A DNA stretch of 14,410 nt, from contig NZ_CP024866.1 in NCBI RefSeq assembly GCF_004136015.1, forward strand, positions 178,579 through 192,988, read 5' to 3'. The notes beneath the pieces were generated by a model. The model did no database searches. It had not been told where the DNA came from and saw only the letters and a program-made list of their open reading frames with translations. Positions 1 through 7,184 of this stretch are shown here, in pieces (within the stretch, counting starts at the first letter, position 1; each line of letters opens with the position of its first letter). Position numbers and translations under genes: made by a program. The DNA comes from Pseudomonas sp. ACM7. Lineage in GTDB: Bacteria > Pseudomonadota > Gammaproteobacteria > Pseudomonadales > Pseudomonadaceae.

Positions 1-299
1 TCGTCGACAACAACGCGGCGGAGCGCGCGATAAAGCCGTTTGTAATCGGGCGCAAGGCATGGCTGTTCAGCGACACGCCCAAGGGTGCCACCGCCAGTGC
101 GCAGATCTACAGTTTGGTCGAGACCGCCAAGGTCAACGGCCAGGAGCCTTATACGTGGCTGCGCCACGTACTGGAAAGACTACCGCAGGCACAATCGGTT
201 GGGGACTACGAAGCCTTGCTGCCATGGAACTGCTCGCCAGAGATGCCACGGTAAACGACTGCCTCATCTTGAGGTAGGTGTAGTTCGTGGATCGGTTAC
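1..299 (+). mobile_element. IS66-family insertion sequence, 3' end (left copy)
   Basis: This is the downstream end of an IS66-like element: the last 84 codons of the transposase plus a 45-base tail. The same sequence occurs inverted at 14117-14410, and the part common to both ends in GGTTAC, which reads inward from the tip as GTAACCGATCC. Beyond that point the two copies differ except for one G, so the element tip is placed at about 299. The 8 bases outside are GTTTCACA here and GGTGTACC at the other copy, so the two ends do not share a target duplication. The insertion lies inside the membrane-protein gene at 300-896. Confidence 0.88.
3..254 (+). CDS. tnpC: IS66 family transposase TnpC, C-terminal fragment
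   Basis: Reading from base 3 gives an open frame of 83 residues to a TAA at 252-254; the gene runs off the left edge of the window. It starts with [13 protein letters not shown], the IS66 hallmark that contains the last acidic residue of the DDE catalytic triad. It continues through [17 protein letters not shown] and the usual ending with [12 protein letters not shown] and LPWN. Full-length IS66 TnpC is about 500 residues, so only the end is visible. The equivalent part of the copy at the right end appears identical, which implies recent transposition or duplication. Confidence 0.9.
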   Translation, partial: VDNNAAERAIKPFVIGRKAWLFSDTPKGATASAQIYSLVETAKVNGQEPYTWLRHVLERLPQAQSVGDYEALLPWNCSPEMPR

Positions 300-896
300 G
301 TTTCACACGCTGAGTCAAAACCAGCATCGTCAGGAAACCCAGTGCAATCAGTACCGGATACGCCATCAACAGTTCGGAAAGGGAGTATTTCCAGGCCAAC
401 GGGCGCCCGACCCCCAGCATGGCCGCATACATCCAGGACACGGCCGACAGCGAGCCGCAGAACAGCGCCAGCATCCGTGCGCTGAAGCCAAGATTGAGCA
501 ACGAGCCTGCCTTTGCAGCGCGGGCAATACCAGGCGATGCAACAAGAGGCCGTTGTAACTCAGCAACACGACAATAATCACTTTGGCGTGAAGCTTTGGA
601 TTCATAAAGTAATTCATACCTTTTTTCAGGTAATCAATACCGATGATAGCGATACCAGTCACCCACAATGCTATCAATGCAACGATGACAGACTTCTGAA
701 GACTTTCCATGTGAGCATTATCATGCTCAGTGAATGTTTTTCGTTTTAACAAGTCTCTAACCATCGCAATATCACTGGTCAACACCAAACCAATGGCCAC
801 ACAACACGACACTAAATGAACGTAAATAACGCCCAATCGCAAAAACTCCATGCACTCTTTATTTTCGAGCAGGCTCATAATTGTATTTATCGCCAC
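300..896 (-). pseudogene. Integral membrane protein gene, frameshifted and truncated by IS66
   Basis: The gene reads leftward from a GTG at 896, preceded at 8 bases by GGAG on the minus strand; ATGs at 878 and 851 are possible alternatives. The first frame gives about 127 residues with three hydrophobic segments (near residues 22-42, 72-90 and 105-125). Near 515-517 the reading must shift: one G seems to be missing from a LPALAKAGS-like run. The second frame then supplies two more membrane segments (ARMLALFCGSLSAVSWMYAA and LLMAYPVLIALGFLTMLVL). The reading then enters the IS66 tip at 299, so the native C-terminus is gone. I do not recognise the family; it is a small protein with about five membrane spans and no visible catalytic motif. 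Both lesions argue that it is non-functional. Confidence 0.7.
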
Positions 897-989
897 GGTA
901 CTTTCTCCACCTTATTCGATAGTACCGATCGATATTTAACAGGGCATTCAACACTTCGAAACCCTGCGCGATCTTACTTTTATAAGATA

Positions 990-1045
990 TGCCAACTCAT
1001 AGACTTGGCACTGCTTAGCCCATTGATTCGCCTGGCAAATCAATG
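990..1045. promoter_or_regulatory. Two dyad symmetries upstream of the membrane-protein gene
   Basis: TGCCAA (990-995) and TTGGCA (1005-1010) form a 6-bp dyad around 9 bases. CATTGATT (1021-1028) and AATCAATG (1038-1045) form a perfect 8-bp dyad around 9 bases. They lie about 95-150 bases upstream of the GTG of the broken gene at 300-896. They could be operators for a dimeric repressor or simple hairpins. No regulator gene is adjacent, so the assignment is tentative. Confidence 0.35.
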
Positions 1046-1448
1046 ACCGGCTTATTTATTGCCTCCTGAATTTCGGGTAAAAAAAATCCCCATTAGCATT
1101 CAATGCACATGAGGTTAATTTTCCACTTCTTTTCTGCGGCTGCAGGAGCAGGTCTTGGGTGACGTGCTGCAGGATCAAAGGCCAGGGATCCTGGAATGTT
1201 CATTTTTTGAGCAACCCACCGACAAACGGCGGTTATTGTGAACGTCCCACACGCCGGTACTAACGTATCAACTTCTCTGTCAGCCCCATGACAACTGGGC
1301 TGGTGAATTACAGGGGTTTCCAACATTGTTTATTGGATCCATTAGTTGTTAGGTAACTTACGAAAAGTTTAATAGCGAGCTGCTCGCATTTAGGACCTGT
1401 CCCCACTGAAACAGTCATACTTTTACCATTCCACTCGTCGAGGAAGGG
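1046..1448. other. Non-coding stretch, nothing recognised
   Basis: About 400 bases without a convincing gene on either strand. A 77-codon minus-strand open frame at 1093-1326 has no recognisable domain and no clear ribosome binding site. The stretch around 1395-1425 (GGACCTGTCCCCACTGAAAC) resembles mobile-element edge sequence, but I could not tie it to a family. Confidence 0.4.
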
Positions 1449-1589
1449 ATGACAACATCGCCAGCGCCAATACGGGAGCCAAATTTGTCGTTTTTAGATG
1501 AGTTGTTCGAGCAACATCGCCGGTCTATGGAACCGGCGCACTTAATGTTTTTCGTAGATAGCTCGCAGACGCCGGACATAAATGTTTGA
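1449..1589 (+). CDS. Small ORF of 46 residues, possible gene remnant
   Basis: An ATG at 1449 follows GAGGAAGGG directly, a strong Shine-Dalgarno match but closer than usual. The product begins MTTSPAPIREPNLSFLDELF, is acidic-amphipathic in its middle (DELFEQHRRSMEPA) and stops at 1587-1589. It runs against the acetyltransferase gene and overlaps its last 65 bases. I do not recognise it. It may be the start of a truncated gene rather than a functional peptide, or a chance frame. Confidence 0.25.
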   Translation: MTTSPAPIREPNLSFLDELFEQHRRSMEPAHLMFFVDSSQTPDINV

Positions 1590-1977
1590 ACTGGGCTGTT
1601 TGGGTGATGGCAACAGGTGCCGCCTGTCTGTCGAACTGTTCATAACCATTGGCGGTAAAAAAACCGGCTGCCCCTTGGGTCAACAAATGCAGTCGAAGCG
1701 CGCCTTGCGAGGCCGCACACTGTTCCAATGCAAGTAACACGGCTTGGCCCAACCCTTCTCCACGACGCGCTTCACACACCACCATTGAACGAAGCAACAG
1801 GTCGGGAGCCGAACCCTCCAGCCCTCCAAAAGCCACCCATTTCCCCGCCACTTCGAAACGGTAAAACTGCCGGCCTGGTTCGCTGACATCATCGCAGGGC
1901 AATGCTGCCTGACGCAGGGCATCACGGAGCTGATCCAGACCGTTATCGTCTACTTTAATCATCTGCATGTTCAGCAC
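1525..1977 (-). CDS. ArsN2-like GNAT family N-acetyltransferase
   Basis: A 150-residue single-domain GNAT enzyme, expected to move an acetyl group from acetyl-CoA to an unidentified substrate in the cytoplasm. The acetyl-CoA loop is visible as RRGEGLGQ (residues about 72-79) after the strand LLLRSMVVCE. The C-terminal half has the layout LHLLTQGAAGFFTANGYEQFDR followed by TAQFKHLCPASASYL. That ending, with LCPASA, is characteristic of the family annotated as arsenic-resistance ArsN2. The GTG at 1977 is chosen because AGGAGG lies 5 bases upstream; the in-frame ATG at 1968 would be 14 bases away. It starts 17 bases after the MATE stop, so the two genes probably share a transcript. No other ars gene is present, so an arsenic role is not supported by context. 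The sequence around the MATE partner suggests a detoxification role at most. Confidence 0.8.
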   Translation of the reverse strand: MLNMQMIKVDDNGLDQLRDALRQAALPCDDVSEPGRQFYRFEVAGKWVAFGGLEGSAPDLLLRSMVVCEARRGEGLGQAVLLALEQCAASQGALRLHLLTQGAAGFFTANGYEQFDRQAAPVAITQTAQFKHLCPASASYLRKTLSAPVP

Positions 1978-1994
1978 CGTTACCTCCTGCCCGC

Positions 1995-3353
1995 CTACAC
2001 CAACCGCTCAATTTTCTGATGCTGCCAGACCATTTTGTAATACGCCGTCTGCAACACCAGCATCCCCAGATACGCCACCGGAAACGCCATCCACACCCCT
2101 TGCAACCCGAAGTGCCCGTCCAGCGCATACGCCACCGGCAACTGCACGCCGACCACACAAATAATCGAAATCGCCATCGGCACCAGCACCGATCCACTGG
2201 CGCGCATGATGCCGCCGACAATCGCCTGGAAGCCGAACACCAACAGACTCCACAGCATGATGTGCAACAGGTGTTCCGCCATCGCCCGGGTGGAATCATC
2301 CGTGAGGAACAACCCCAGCAACCAGTGCGACAACAGGTAACCCAACACCACCAAACCACCGGTCAGGCACACGTTGATCAACAGCCCCGTGCGCAAAATC
2401 GGCCCCATCCGCTCAAGCCGACCTGCCCCAATCGCCTGAGCACCGAGGATCGACGCCGTGATCGCAATCGACAGCGCCGGAAACTGCACGTAGTTGACGA
2501 TCTGCGTCACCGCGCCATACGCCGCCGTCGCCTGCGAACCGTGCTGATTCACCAGCGCCAGAATCACCAGCTCCGACACCGACAACACCACCATCTGCAA
2601 CCCGGTCGGCAATCCGATGCGCAACACCTTGCCGAGAATCACCAGGTCCAGCCGCATCGCCGCAAATATCTCCCGATCCGGCGCCAACGGATGCCCCTTG
2701 CGAATCAACCGCCACGCCAGCCACCCCATCGCCGACAAGTTACCCGCCAACCCCGCATACGCCGCACTCTGAATCCCCATCATCGGCAACCCGAACCAAC
2801 CCCGAATCAACGCCGGCGTCAGCGCCAACCCGATACAGGTCGACACCACCAACGCAATCAGCGGCGACACCGTATCGCTCACCCCGCGCAGCAGTTGGGT
2901 GAAGAGCACGTAGACCAGCAGCGACGGCATGATCCACATCATCACGTGGGCGTAGGACACGGCGTCGTCGATAACGTCGGCCGGTGTGCCGAGGCCTTCC
3001 AGGGCTGGCCTTGCGAATACGCTGCCGAGTACTGCCGCTGTCAGGCCGATCATTGCGCCTAACAGCAAGGTTGTGCCGGCGATGGTCTTCACCAGATGCG
3101 GTTCACGCGCGCCCCAGGCCTGGCCGATGAGCACGCCAGCACCCGCGCCGAGGCCGATGACCAGAGCGATGAAGAAGAAGACGATGGGGAACATGCCGGA
3201 GACGGCAGCCAGGGCTTGGGTGCCGAGCATTTGGCCGATGTAGATGCTGTTGATGGTGCCCGACATGGATTGGAGGAAATTGGAGAGGACCATGGGGGCC
3301 AGGAAAAGGAGGTAGGTTTTCCAGAGAGGGTGTTGGGTGGCGGGGGTTTGCAT
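1995..3353 (-). CDS. MATE family multidrug/toxin efflux transporter
   Basis: A 452-residue protein, the usual MATE size, with about 12 hydrophobic segments arranged as two homologous halves of six. The first half carries the family pattern around PMVLSNFLQSMSGTINSIYIG and the region ALAAVSGMFPIVFF. The second half begins near residue 240 with IGLPTGLQMVVLSVSELVIL and includes AAYGAVTQIVNYVQFPALSI. MATE proteins use a sodium or proton gradient to export cationic or amphipathic compounds across the inner membrane; the substrate cannot be read from sequence. It starts at ATG 3353, with only a weak purine-rich ribosome binding site, and is followed closely by the GNAT gene. The coding strand is GC-rich, unlike the AT-richer genes farther right. 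Confidence 0.93.
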   Translation of the reverse strand: MQTPATQHPLWKTYLLFLAPMVLSNFLQSMSGTINSIYIGQMLGTQALAAVSGMFPIVFFFIALVIGLGAGAGVLIGQAWGAREPHLVKTIAGTTLLLGAMIGLTAAVLGSVFARPALEGLGTPADVIDDAVSYAHVMMWIMPSLLVYVLFTQLLRGVSDTVSPLIALVVSTCIGLALTPALIRGWFGLPMMGIQSAAYAGLAGNLSAMGWLAWRLIRKGHPLAPDREIFAAMRLDLVILGKVLRIGLPTGLQMVVLSVSELVILALVNQHGSQATAAYGAVTQIVNYVQFPALSIAITASILGAQAIGAGRLERMGPILRTGLLINVCLTGGLVVLGYLLSHWLLGLFLTDDSTRAMAEHLLHIMLWSLLVFGFQAIVGGIMRASGSVLVPMAISIICVVGVQLPVAYALDGHFGLQGVWMAFPVAYLGMLVLQTAYYKMVWQHQKIERLV

Positions 3354-3460
3354 TGAGGGTCCGTCTCGGGGGGCTGTCTTCCAGGAAATTCTACGCTAGA
3401 GAACCGGTACCAACGCGCTCCTATTTCAACGAATTTGGTCGTATAGCAACGTCTGCTTTT

Positions 3461-3627
3461 GGCCGAGGCTGTGTAAAAACGTTTTTCAGCGCGACAGGTA
3501 CTCAAAACCGGACTGGAAATCGCGCTTCTACGCAAAATCCACATCTGCTGAGGTGCCGATAAATTTCAGATTTAACGTAGACGCGCACACCTCAATTTTG
3601 GCGAAGCGTTTTTACACACTCTGGGCC
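3461..3627 (-). repeat. MITE-like 167-bp repeat, copy 1 (inverted)
   Basis: One of three diverged copies, all exactly 167 bases including a 4-base direct repeat (GGCC here) on each side. The tips are GAGGCTGTGTAAAAACG at the left and, as reverse complement of the right end, CAGAGTGTGTAAAAACGC. The interior has no coding frame. Read on the minus strand the interior aligns with copies 2 and 3 (for example a shared TCTACGTTAAATCTGAAATTT-like segment), so copy 1 is inverted relative to them. It lies between the MATE and DJ-1 genes. The flank on the left is CTGCTTTT and on the right ATGAGCGGCCACTCG, parts of a common palindromic intergenic repeat. Confidence 0.75.
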
Positions 3628-3681
3628 ATGAGCGGCCACTCGAACACATCACCTGATCGGCTGTTTTGTAGGACGAAGCAG

Positions 3682-4251
3682 TCACCGATGTTCCGCTGCC
3701 AACATTGACCTGAATTGAGAAGTGATCTCTGAAGATAGCCCGGCACCTTCGAACACTGCGCAGGTGAAGCTAACGGGTGCAGGGCCTGGAGCAGTTATGA
3801 TGCGGTCTGCAACCACAGCCACTGGACTGCTTCGATAAAGCGTGCGCCCCTCATAACCTACGGCATTCTGTTGTAAGAAGTCAGCGCTGTTCGATGTATG
3901 AGGAACCGTGTCGAGAAGCCCGGCCCTCGCAAGTGCCAGCGTTCCCCCACAGATACCGGCAATTGTCGCTCCACTTGAACGAATAGCATGAAGAAACTCT
4001 CGAATATCCGGTGCTTCTGCACGTTCCCAGACCATTCCTCCAATGACGACAACAACGTCCGGTTTCCAGTCCAGACATTGTTGCAAACTGCTATCGACAG
4101 TTACAGCCAATCCACCCTGCGAGCGGAACTGCCCCGAAGCAGAAGCGAAAAACCTGACGTCGATCCCGTAAAACGGAGACGCAGTTCCAGCAATGAAAGC
4201 ATATTCCCAGTCCGCAAAACCGGGTGTCAGTATCAATCCCACGCGTGCCAT
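3682..4251 (-). CDS. DJ-1/PfpI superfamily protein (class I glutamine amidotransferase-like)
   Basis: A 189-residue single-domain protein of the usual family size. The fold signature is the nucleophile elbow AGICGGTLALARAGLLD with Cys101 as the likely reactive cysteine. Also visible are Glu16 (DWEYAF), in the place of the conserved family glutamate, and the strand VVVVIGGMVWERAEAPDIREFL before the elbow. The segment after the elbow is HTSNSADFLQQ, where many members have a histidine-tryptophan pair. Members act as small-molecule hydrolases, deglycase-like or isocyanide hydratase enzymes, or stress chaperones; this sequence does not decide between them. It resembles the YdeA-type branch. The ATG at 4251 has GGAGG 10 bases upstream. 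It lies downstream of the recombinase on the same strand, with a hairpin between, so it may be transcribed on its own. Confidence 0.85.
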   Translation of the reverse strand: MARVGLILTPGFADWEYAFIAGTASPFYGIDVRFFASASGQFRSQGGLAVTVDSSLQQCLDWKPDVVVVIGGMVWERAEAPDIREFLHAIRSSGATIAGICGGTLALARAGLLDTVPHTSNSADFLQQNAVGYEGRTLYRSSPVAVVADRIITAPGPAPVSFTCAVFEGAGLSSEITSQFRSMLAAEHR

Positions 4252-4327
4252 CAGTCAGAATCCTCCATGAATGCAAATAACATATGGCGACAACACACAT
4301 ACATCAAGGGCTGCTTTGGGTCGGACA

Positions 4328-4352
4328 GCGACGGTCTAGCATCGACCGTCGC
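4328..4352 (-). terminator. Perfect 9-bp hairpin between recombinase and DJ-1 genes
   Basis: GCGACGGTC (4328-4336) and GACCGTCGC (4344-4352) form a GC-rich stem with a 7-base loop, ten bases beyond the recombinase stop. There is no T run after it on the minus strand, so it is a poor intrinsic terminator; it may be an mRNA 3' end stabiliser. It is preceded by GGGCTGCTTTGGGTC (4310-4324), which recurs next to the third 167-bp repeat. Confidence 0.4.
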
Positions 4353-4361
4353 AGTGGGTGG

Positions 4362-4970
4362 TCATACTTCCGTCTGTTCCGCCATTTCCAGGGCGTCATC
4401 GACCTCGATTCCCAGGTATCTGACGGTGCTTTCAAGCTTCGTATGACCAAGCAGGAGTTGGACAGCTCTCAGGTTCTTCGTCCTGCGATAGATCAGCGAT
4501 GCCTTGGTTCTCCGTAGCGTGTGAGTACCGTACATGGTTGGGTCAAGGCCAATGGCTGTCACCCACGCTTTGACTATTCGAGCGTATTGCCTGGTGGAGA
4601 GATGATCTGAGCCGTGCAACCGGGTCGGAAACAAGAAGTCCTCACTGCGGAGGTGGGCCTGATGCATCCAAGCCTCCAGAACCGTTCGGGTTTGCTCAGT
4701 GATTTCAAATTGCACTGGGTGCTGAGTTTTCTGCTGCATCACGATGGCCCGTGACGACATATGTTCCCCATGGGCTATGTCTCGTACTCGCAACTTGGTT
4801 AAGTCACAGGCACGCAGCTTGCTGTCGATAGCCAAGTTGAAGAGAGCCAGATCCCGTGTCTTCTCCGCGAGCTGGAGTCTGACCCGGATGGCCCAGATAT
4901 CTCTGACTCGGAGAGGGGCTTTCTGCCCGACAAGCTTTCCCTTGTTCCAAGGCTGGTCTGTATGTAGCAA
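4362..4970 (-). CDS. Tyrosine recombinase (phage integrase family), catalytic domain only
   Basis: A 202-residue protein made almost wholly of the catalytic domain. The active-site set is complete: Arg53 (SKLRACDLTKL), Lys81 (QQKTQ), His150 and Arg153 (HTLRRTKA), His176 (LLLGHTKLE) and the nucleophile Tyr185 (TVRYLGIE). It lacks the separate N-terminal core-binding domain of phage integrases, as is normal for this short group widespread in Pseudomonas. It would break and rejoin DNA at an unknown site. The coding frame opens only after a TGA at 4977-4979, so the first usable start is TTG 4970. However, a strong GGAGG with 7-base spacing points to ATG 4980, which is in another frame; one extra base between about 4960 and 4980 would explain this. 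The gene is therefore either started weakly at TTG or damaged at its 5' end. It is not an integron integrase by anything visible. Confidence 0.82.
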   Translation of the reverse strand: MLHTDQPWNKGKLVGQKAPLRVRDIWAIRVRLQLAEKTRDLALFNLAIDSKLRACDLTKLRVRDIAHGEHMSSRAIVMQQKTQHPVQFEITEQTRTVLEAWMHQAHLRSEDFLFPTRLHGSDHLSTRQYARIVKAWVTAIGLDPTMYGTHTLRRTKASLIYRRTKNLRAVQLLLGHTKLESTVRYLGIEVDDALEMAEQTEV

Positions 4971-4982
4971 TAGTATTCATGG

Positions 4983-5010
4983 CTTGTCCTCCACGTTGAG
5001 GGAGGACAAG
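4983..5010 (-). promoter_or_regulatory. Perfect 10-bp hairpin holding the recombinase ribosome binding site
   Basis: CTTGTCCTCC (4983-4992) and GGAGGACAAG (5001-5010) pair perfectly around 8 bases. On the minus strand the 3' arm is GGAGGACAAG followed by CC and ATG (4980). The Shine-Dalgarno GGAGG is thus fully inside the stem, 7 bases from that ATG. In mRNA this would hide the ribosome binding site and keep translation low unless the stem is opened. No riboswitch core or leader peptide was recognised. Confidence 0.6.
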
Positions 5011-5078
5011 GGTGGATCAGTCACAGTGCGTGGGGGGCGCTATCCGACCCATAGCTGACATTGAAAACAAGCACAAAT

Positions 5079-5104
5079 GGCCGATTGCTGCCGGCGACGA
5101 CCAG
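5079..5104 (+). repeat. Dispersed GGCC-started palindromic repeat, fragment
   Basis: GGCCGATTGCTGCCGGCGACG is one of several related copies in this window (also 6422-6446, 10834-10858 and 14095-14111). The shared core is GGCCGATT, one variable base, CTG, then a C/G-rich arm. No 159-bp element interrupts this copy. It lies between the recombinase leader and the diguanylate cyclase end, a gap with no gene. Confidence 0.5.
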
Positions 5105-5183
5105 CCCTGGGCGACCAAAAGTGCCCTTTAGGGGGGGCATGATGGTGATACAAACGCCATTTTCTCCAGATTGTCGTCAGAAC

Positions 5184-6116
5184 CTAAAGACTAAAAGATT
5201 GATCTCTTCCCCGTTCTTTAGCTACATAGAGAGCATTATCGGCTTGCGCCAGTAGTACGTTAGACGGGTGCAGTGGACCAAATGTATGAACTGAAAAACC
5301 GATGCTTATCGTCAAGTAGCCTGTGCTGGAAGCGGAGTGCGGTATTCTCAAATCTCGCACTCGTTGGCATAGCGACTTGACATACAGAGCTGCCTGGTCT
5401 TTCGCCATGCCGTTGGACAGAATCACAAATTCTTCGCCGCCATACCTGGCTGCAAAATCAGAGCCTCGCTGGAAGGACTTATTTAAACTATCTGCGACAC
5501 GTATTAACGCTTCATCGCCAGCTTGATGCCCATAAATATCATTGAATGATTTGAAGTGATCAACATCAATCATGGCAAGAGTCAATGAGTCGCCATTGCG
5601 ACATGCAATTTTACATTGAATTTCGAACTGCGTATCAAAAAAACGACGATTGTAAATGCCTGTGAGTCCATCTTTTATGGATAGTTGCTCGAAGTGTATT
5701 TTCATTTTTTCGAGAGACTGATGCTCGTCGCGAAGTTGTTGTTGTATTATCATTCTGGGTGTTACATCTTTTTGTATTCCAATAAAGTTGGTTACAGTCC
5801 CGTTCTCATCATGAATTGGCGATATGCTCAACTCGTTCCAAAACATAGTTCCATCCTTGCGGTAGTTTCGCAAGGTTACGAGGCAGTACTCGCCTTTTTT
5901 AACGGCATTGTGAACAATCTCCAGTTCAGGCTGTTTTCGATCGTTTCTTTGTAGGTATCGACAGTTAATATTAGTAATTTCTTCGAACGAGTAGCCAGTC
6001 ATTCGCTCAAAAGCAGGATTTACAAAAATCAACGGATTGTCGTCGATGCAATTGTCGGAGATGGTGATGCCGTCCCGTGAGTCCATAACCGCTTGTTTAA
6101 GAATTTCAATCTTCAT
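5184..6116 (-). CDS. LOV-GGDEF protein: probable blue-light-responsive diguanylate cyclase
   Basis: A 310-residue cytoplasmic protein, predicted to make cyclic di-GMP from two GTP. The N-terminal PAS domain (about residues 8-120) is of LOV type. It has NCRYLQ with Cys52, the position that forms the flavin adduct, and Arg53 and Gln56. It also keeps the flavin-contact asparagines Asn84 (NYRKDG) and Asn94 (FWNELSISP), and Gln115 (FIGIQKDVT). A short helical linker (121-145) leads to a GGDEF domain (about 146-310). That domain has DGLTGIYNRRFF, the metal-binding AMIDVDHFKSFNDIYGH, the active-site GGEEF (226-230) and the inhibitory-site RGSD (217-220), five residues before it. All parts for a light-gated, product-inhibited cyclase are therefore present. 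There is no membrane segment and no neighbouring EAL or receiver gene. No strong Shine-Dalgarno precedes ATG 6116. Blue-light activity is inferred from residues only. Confidence 0.9.
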   Translation of the reverse strand: MKIEILKQAVMDSRDGITISDNCIDDNPLIFVNPAFERMTGYSFEEITNINCRYLQRNDRKQPELEIVHNAVKKGEYCLVTLRNYRKDGTMFWNELSISPIHDENGTVTNFIGIQKDVTPRMIIQQQLRDEHQSLEKMKIHFEQLSIKDGLTGIYNRRFFDTQFEIQCKIACRNGDSLTLAMIDVDHFKSFNDIYGHQAGDEALIRVADSLNKSFQRGSDFAARYGGEEFVILSNGMAKDQAALYVKSLCQRVRDLRIPHSASSTGYLTISIGFSVHTFGPLHPSNVLLAQADNALYVAKERGRDQSFSL

Positions 6117-6187
6117 GTAAAGTCCGCTATTAGGATCAAAGGGAGGGCGCTGTTTTCAAGGGAAATAACATCTAGATATCACAATTA

Positions 6188-6193
6188 ATTATA
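6188..6193 (-). promoter_or_regulatory. Possible -10 box for the LOV-GGDEF gene
   Basis: On the minus strand TATAAT occurs at 6193-6188, about 70 bases before the start codon, in an AT-rich stretch. The hexamer 17 bases upstream (GACTAC) is a poor -35, so the call rests on the -10 alone. Confidence 0.28.
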
Positions 6194-6421
6194 CTACCTG
6201 ACTTACAAGTGTAGTCGTTGAAAAAAATACAATGTCTGTTTTCCTATACTATTCGATAATAGTGGGGATTGATTTCAGTCAAAAGCTCCGCTGAAATGGC
6301 CTTAGCTGCGCTGAATTGCATCAGAAATGACACTACATTGGGGCACAATGACGCCAGCCATATTAAGGGCTTAACCGGTCACTTCTTTTCCGCACGACCG
6401 CCAGATGACAGGCAGCTTCTG

Positions 6422-6446
6422 GGCCGATTGCTGTCTGTCGCGAAGG
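6422..6446 (+). repeat. Dispersed GGCC-started palindromic repeat, fragment
   Basis: GGCCGATTGCTGTCTGTCGC and the following GAAGG differ at only a few positions from the copy at 10834-10858. It lies in the gene-poor region 6117-6600. The open frames that cross it (6269-6472 and 6405-6749) include this repeat, have poor starts and are not supported as genes. Nothing else was recognised in 6194-6600 apart from a 6-bp dyad ACTATT/AATAGT at 6248-6263. Confidence 0.5.
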
Positions 6447-6599
6447 CTGCAATCGACTGTGAAATCAACTGATCGATGCAACAGACCGGCTAGCGTCAAC
6501 CCTGTCGCTGGGCGCACTTCAACAAATTATTGCAATGCACATTCTGTTGGACGGCGACAATTGCGTCATCATCGCCATGGATTACCGCAATCTCCCACG

Positions 6600-7134
6600 G
6601 CATCTGGGGCGATCGAACGTGAGGTGGAGGCGCTGGAGTTCCGAATATCTAGCCGCACGAATGCATTGCCTGTTCAGCTTTTCTGCCTCTGCACCGGGAT
6701 GGGTGTAGTAGATGAACGAGTGACATCAAAGACCGTGTACATCCAATAAACTGGCTCTTGGCACTCAACAGATCAATCAGCGAGTGCGCGTGTGCTCCTT
6801 CGACATCAAGAGCGCGGTAGCCATTTAAAATGGATTTCTCCCGTTCAAGGTGAGCGATTCGAGCTTCCAGTTCCTGGATTTTCTGTTGCTCCGGCATTAG
6901 CAGCCTTGCTGCGGAGTAACACCTTTGCTCTCCTACTGAAGCTGATTAACCCAGCGTGTAACGCGAACTCAACAACCCCGAGCGAACGTTAGGCTTCGAT
7001 ATGGCTGAAGCCTTCATCAAGCACGAGGCCTGCGGCCTCGCGTTTGAATTCAGCGGAAAAGGAACGACGTGGCTTGGTCTTCAGACACCTCTATCTGGCG
7101 AGCATTCTCGTCTAAATGGTGTCCGGTTTCATCA
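6600..7134 (-). mobile_element. Decayed IS3-family element (orfA and start of orfB)
   Basis: Read on the minus strand from about 7090, one frame gives PRRSFSAEFKREAAGLV and LDEGFSHIEA, the start of an IS3-family OrfA. A TAA follows at 6989-6991, then RSLGVVE, then, after a frame change, WVNQLQ and a TAG. Farther on comes PEQQKIQELEARIAHLEREK, the usual OrfA coiled coil. A last frame change gives ATALLMSKEHTRTR and a stop at 6777-6779. OrfB-like pieces continue (LIDLLSAKSQF, then SYYTHPG) until about 6600. The upstream edge is near 7117-7134, with a tip reading TGATGAAACCGGACACC. At least four lesions make it inactive. The 82-codon open frame at 6649-6897 is part of this remnant and not a gene. 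The lower boundary is approximate. Confidence 0.72.
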
Positions 7135-7184
7135 GATCCACTACAGGAAGTGTACTTTGGCTACTTGACACGCCAAGGGCTATG

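Noticed and set aside
1093..1326. 77-codon minus-strand open frame
   Set aside because: No ribosome binding site, no domain, and composition like non-coding DNA.
2019..3062. Long 347-codon open frame on the plus strand across the MATE gene
   Set aside because: It is the opposite strand of a clear MATE gene, is extremely rich in His, Arg, Pro and Gln, and has no domain. It is a GC-rich shadow frame.
4362..4970. Tyrosine recombinase as the missing integron integrase
   Set aside because: It is a 200-residue catalytic domain of the short Pseudomonas type, 8 kb from the attC sites. No IntI-specific feature or adjacent attI was seen.
6269..6749. Two plus-strand open frames in the gene-poor region
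   Set aside because: They cross a dispersed palindromic repeat and the IS3 remnant and have poor starts. No domain is visible.
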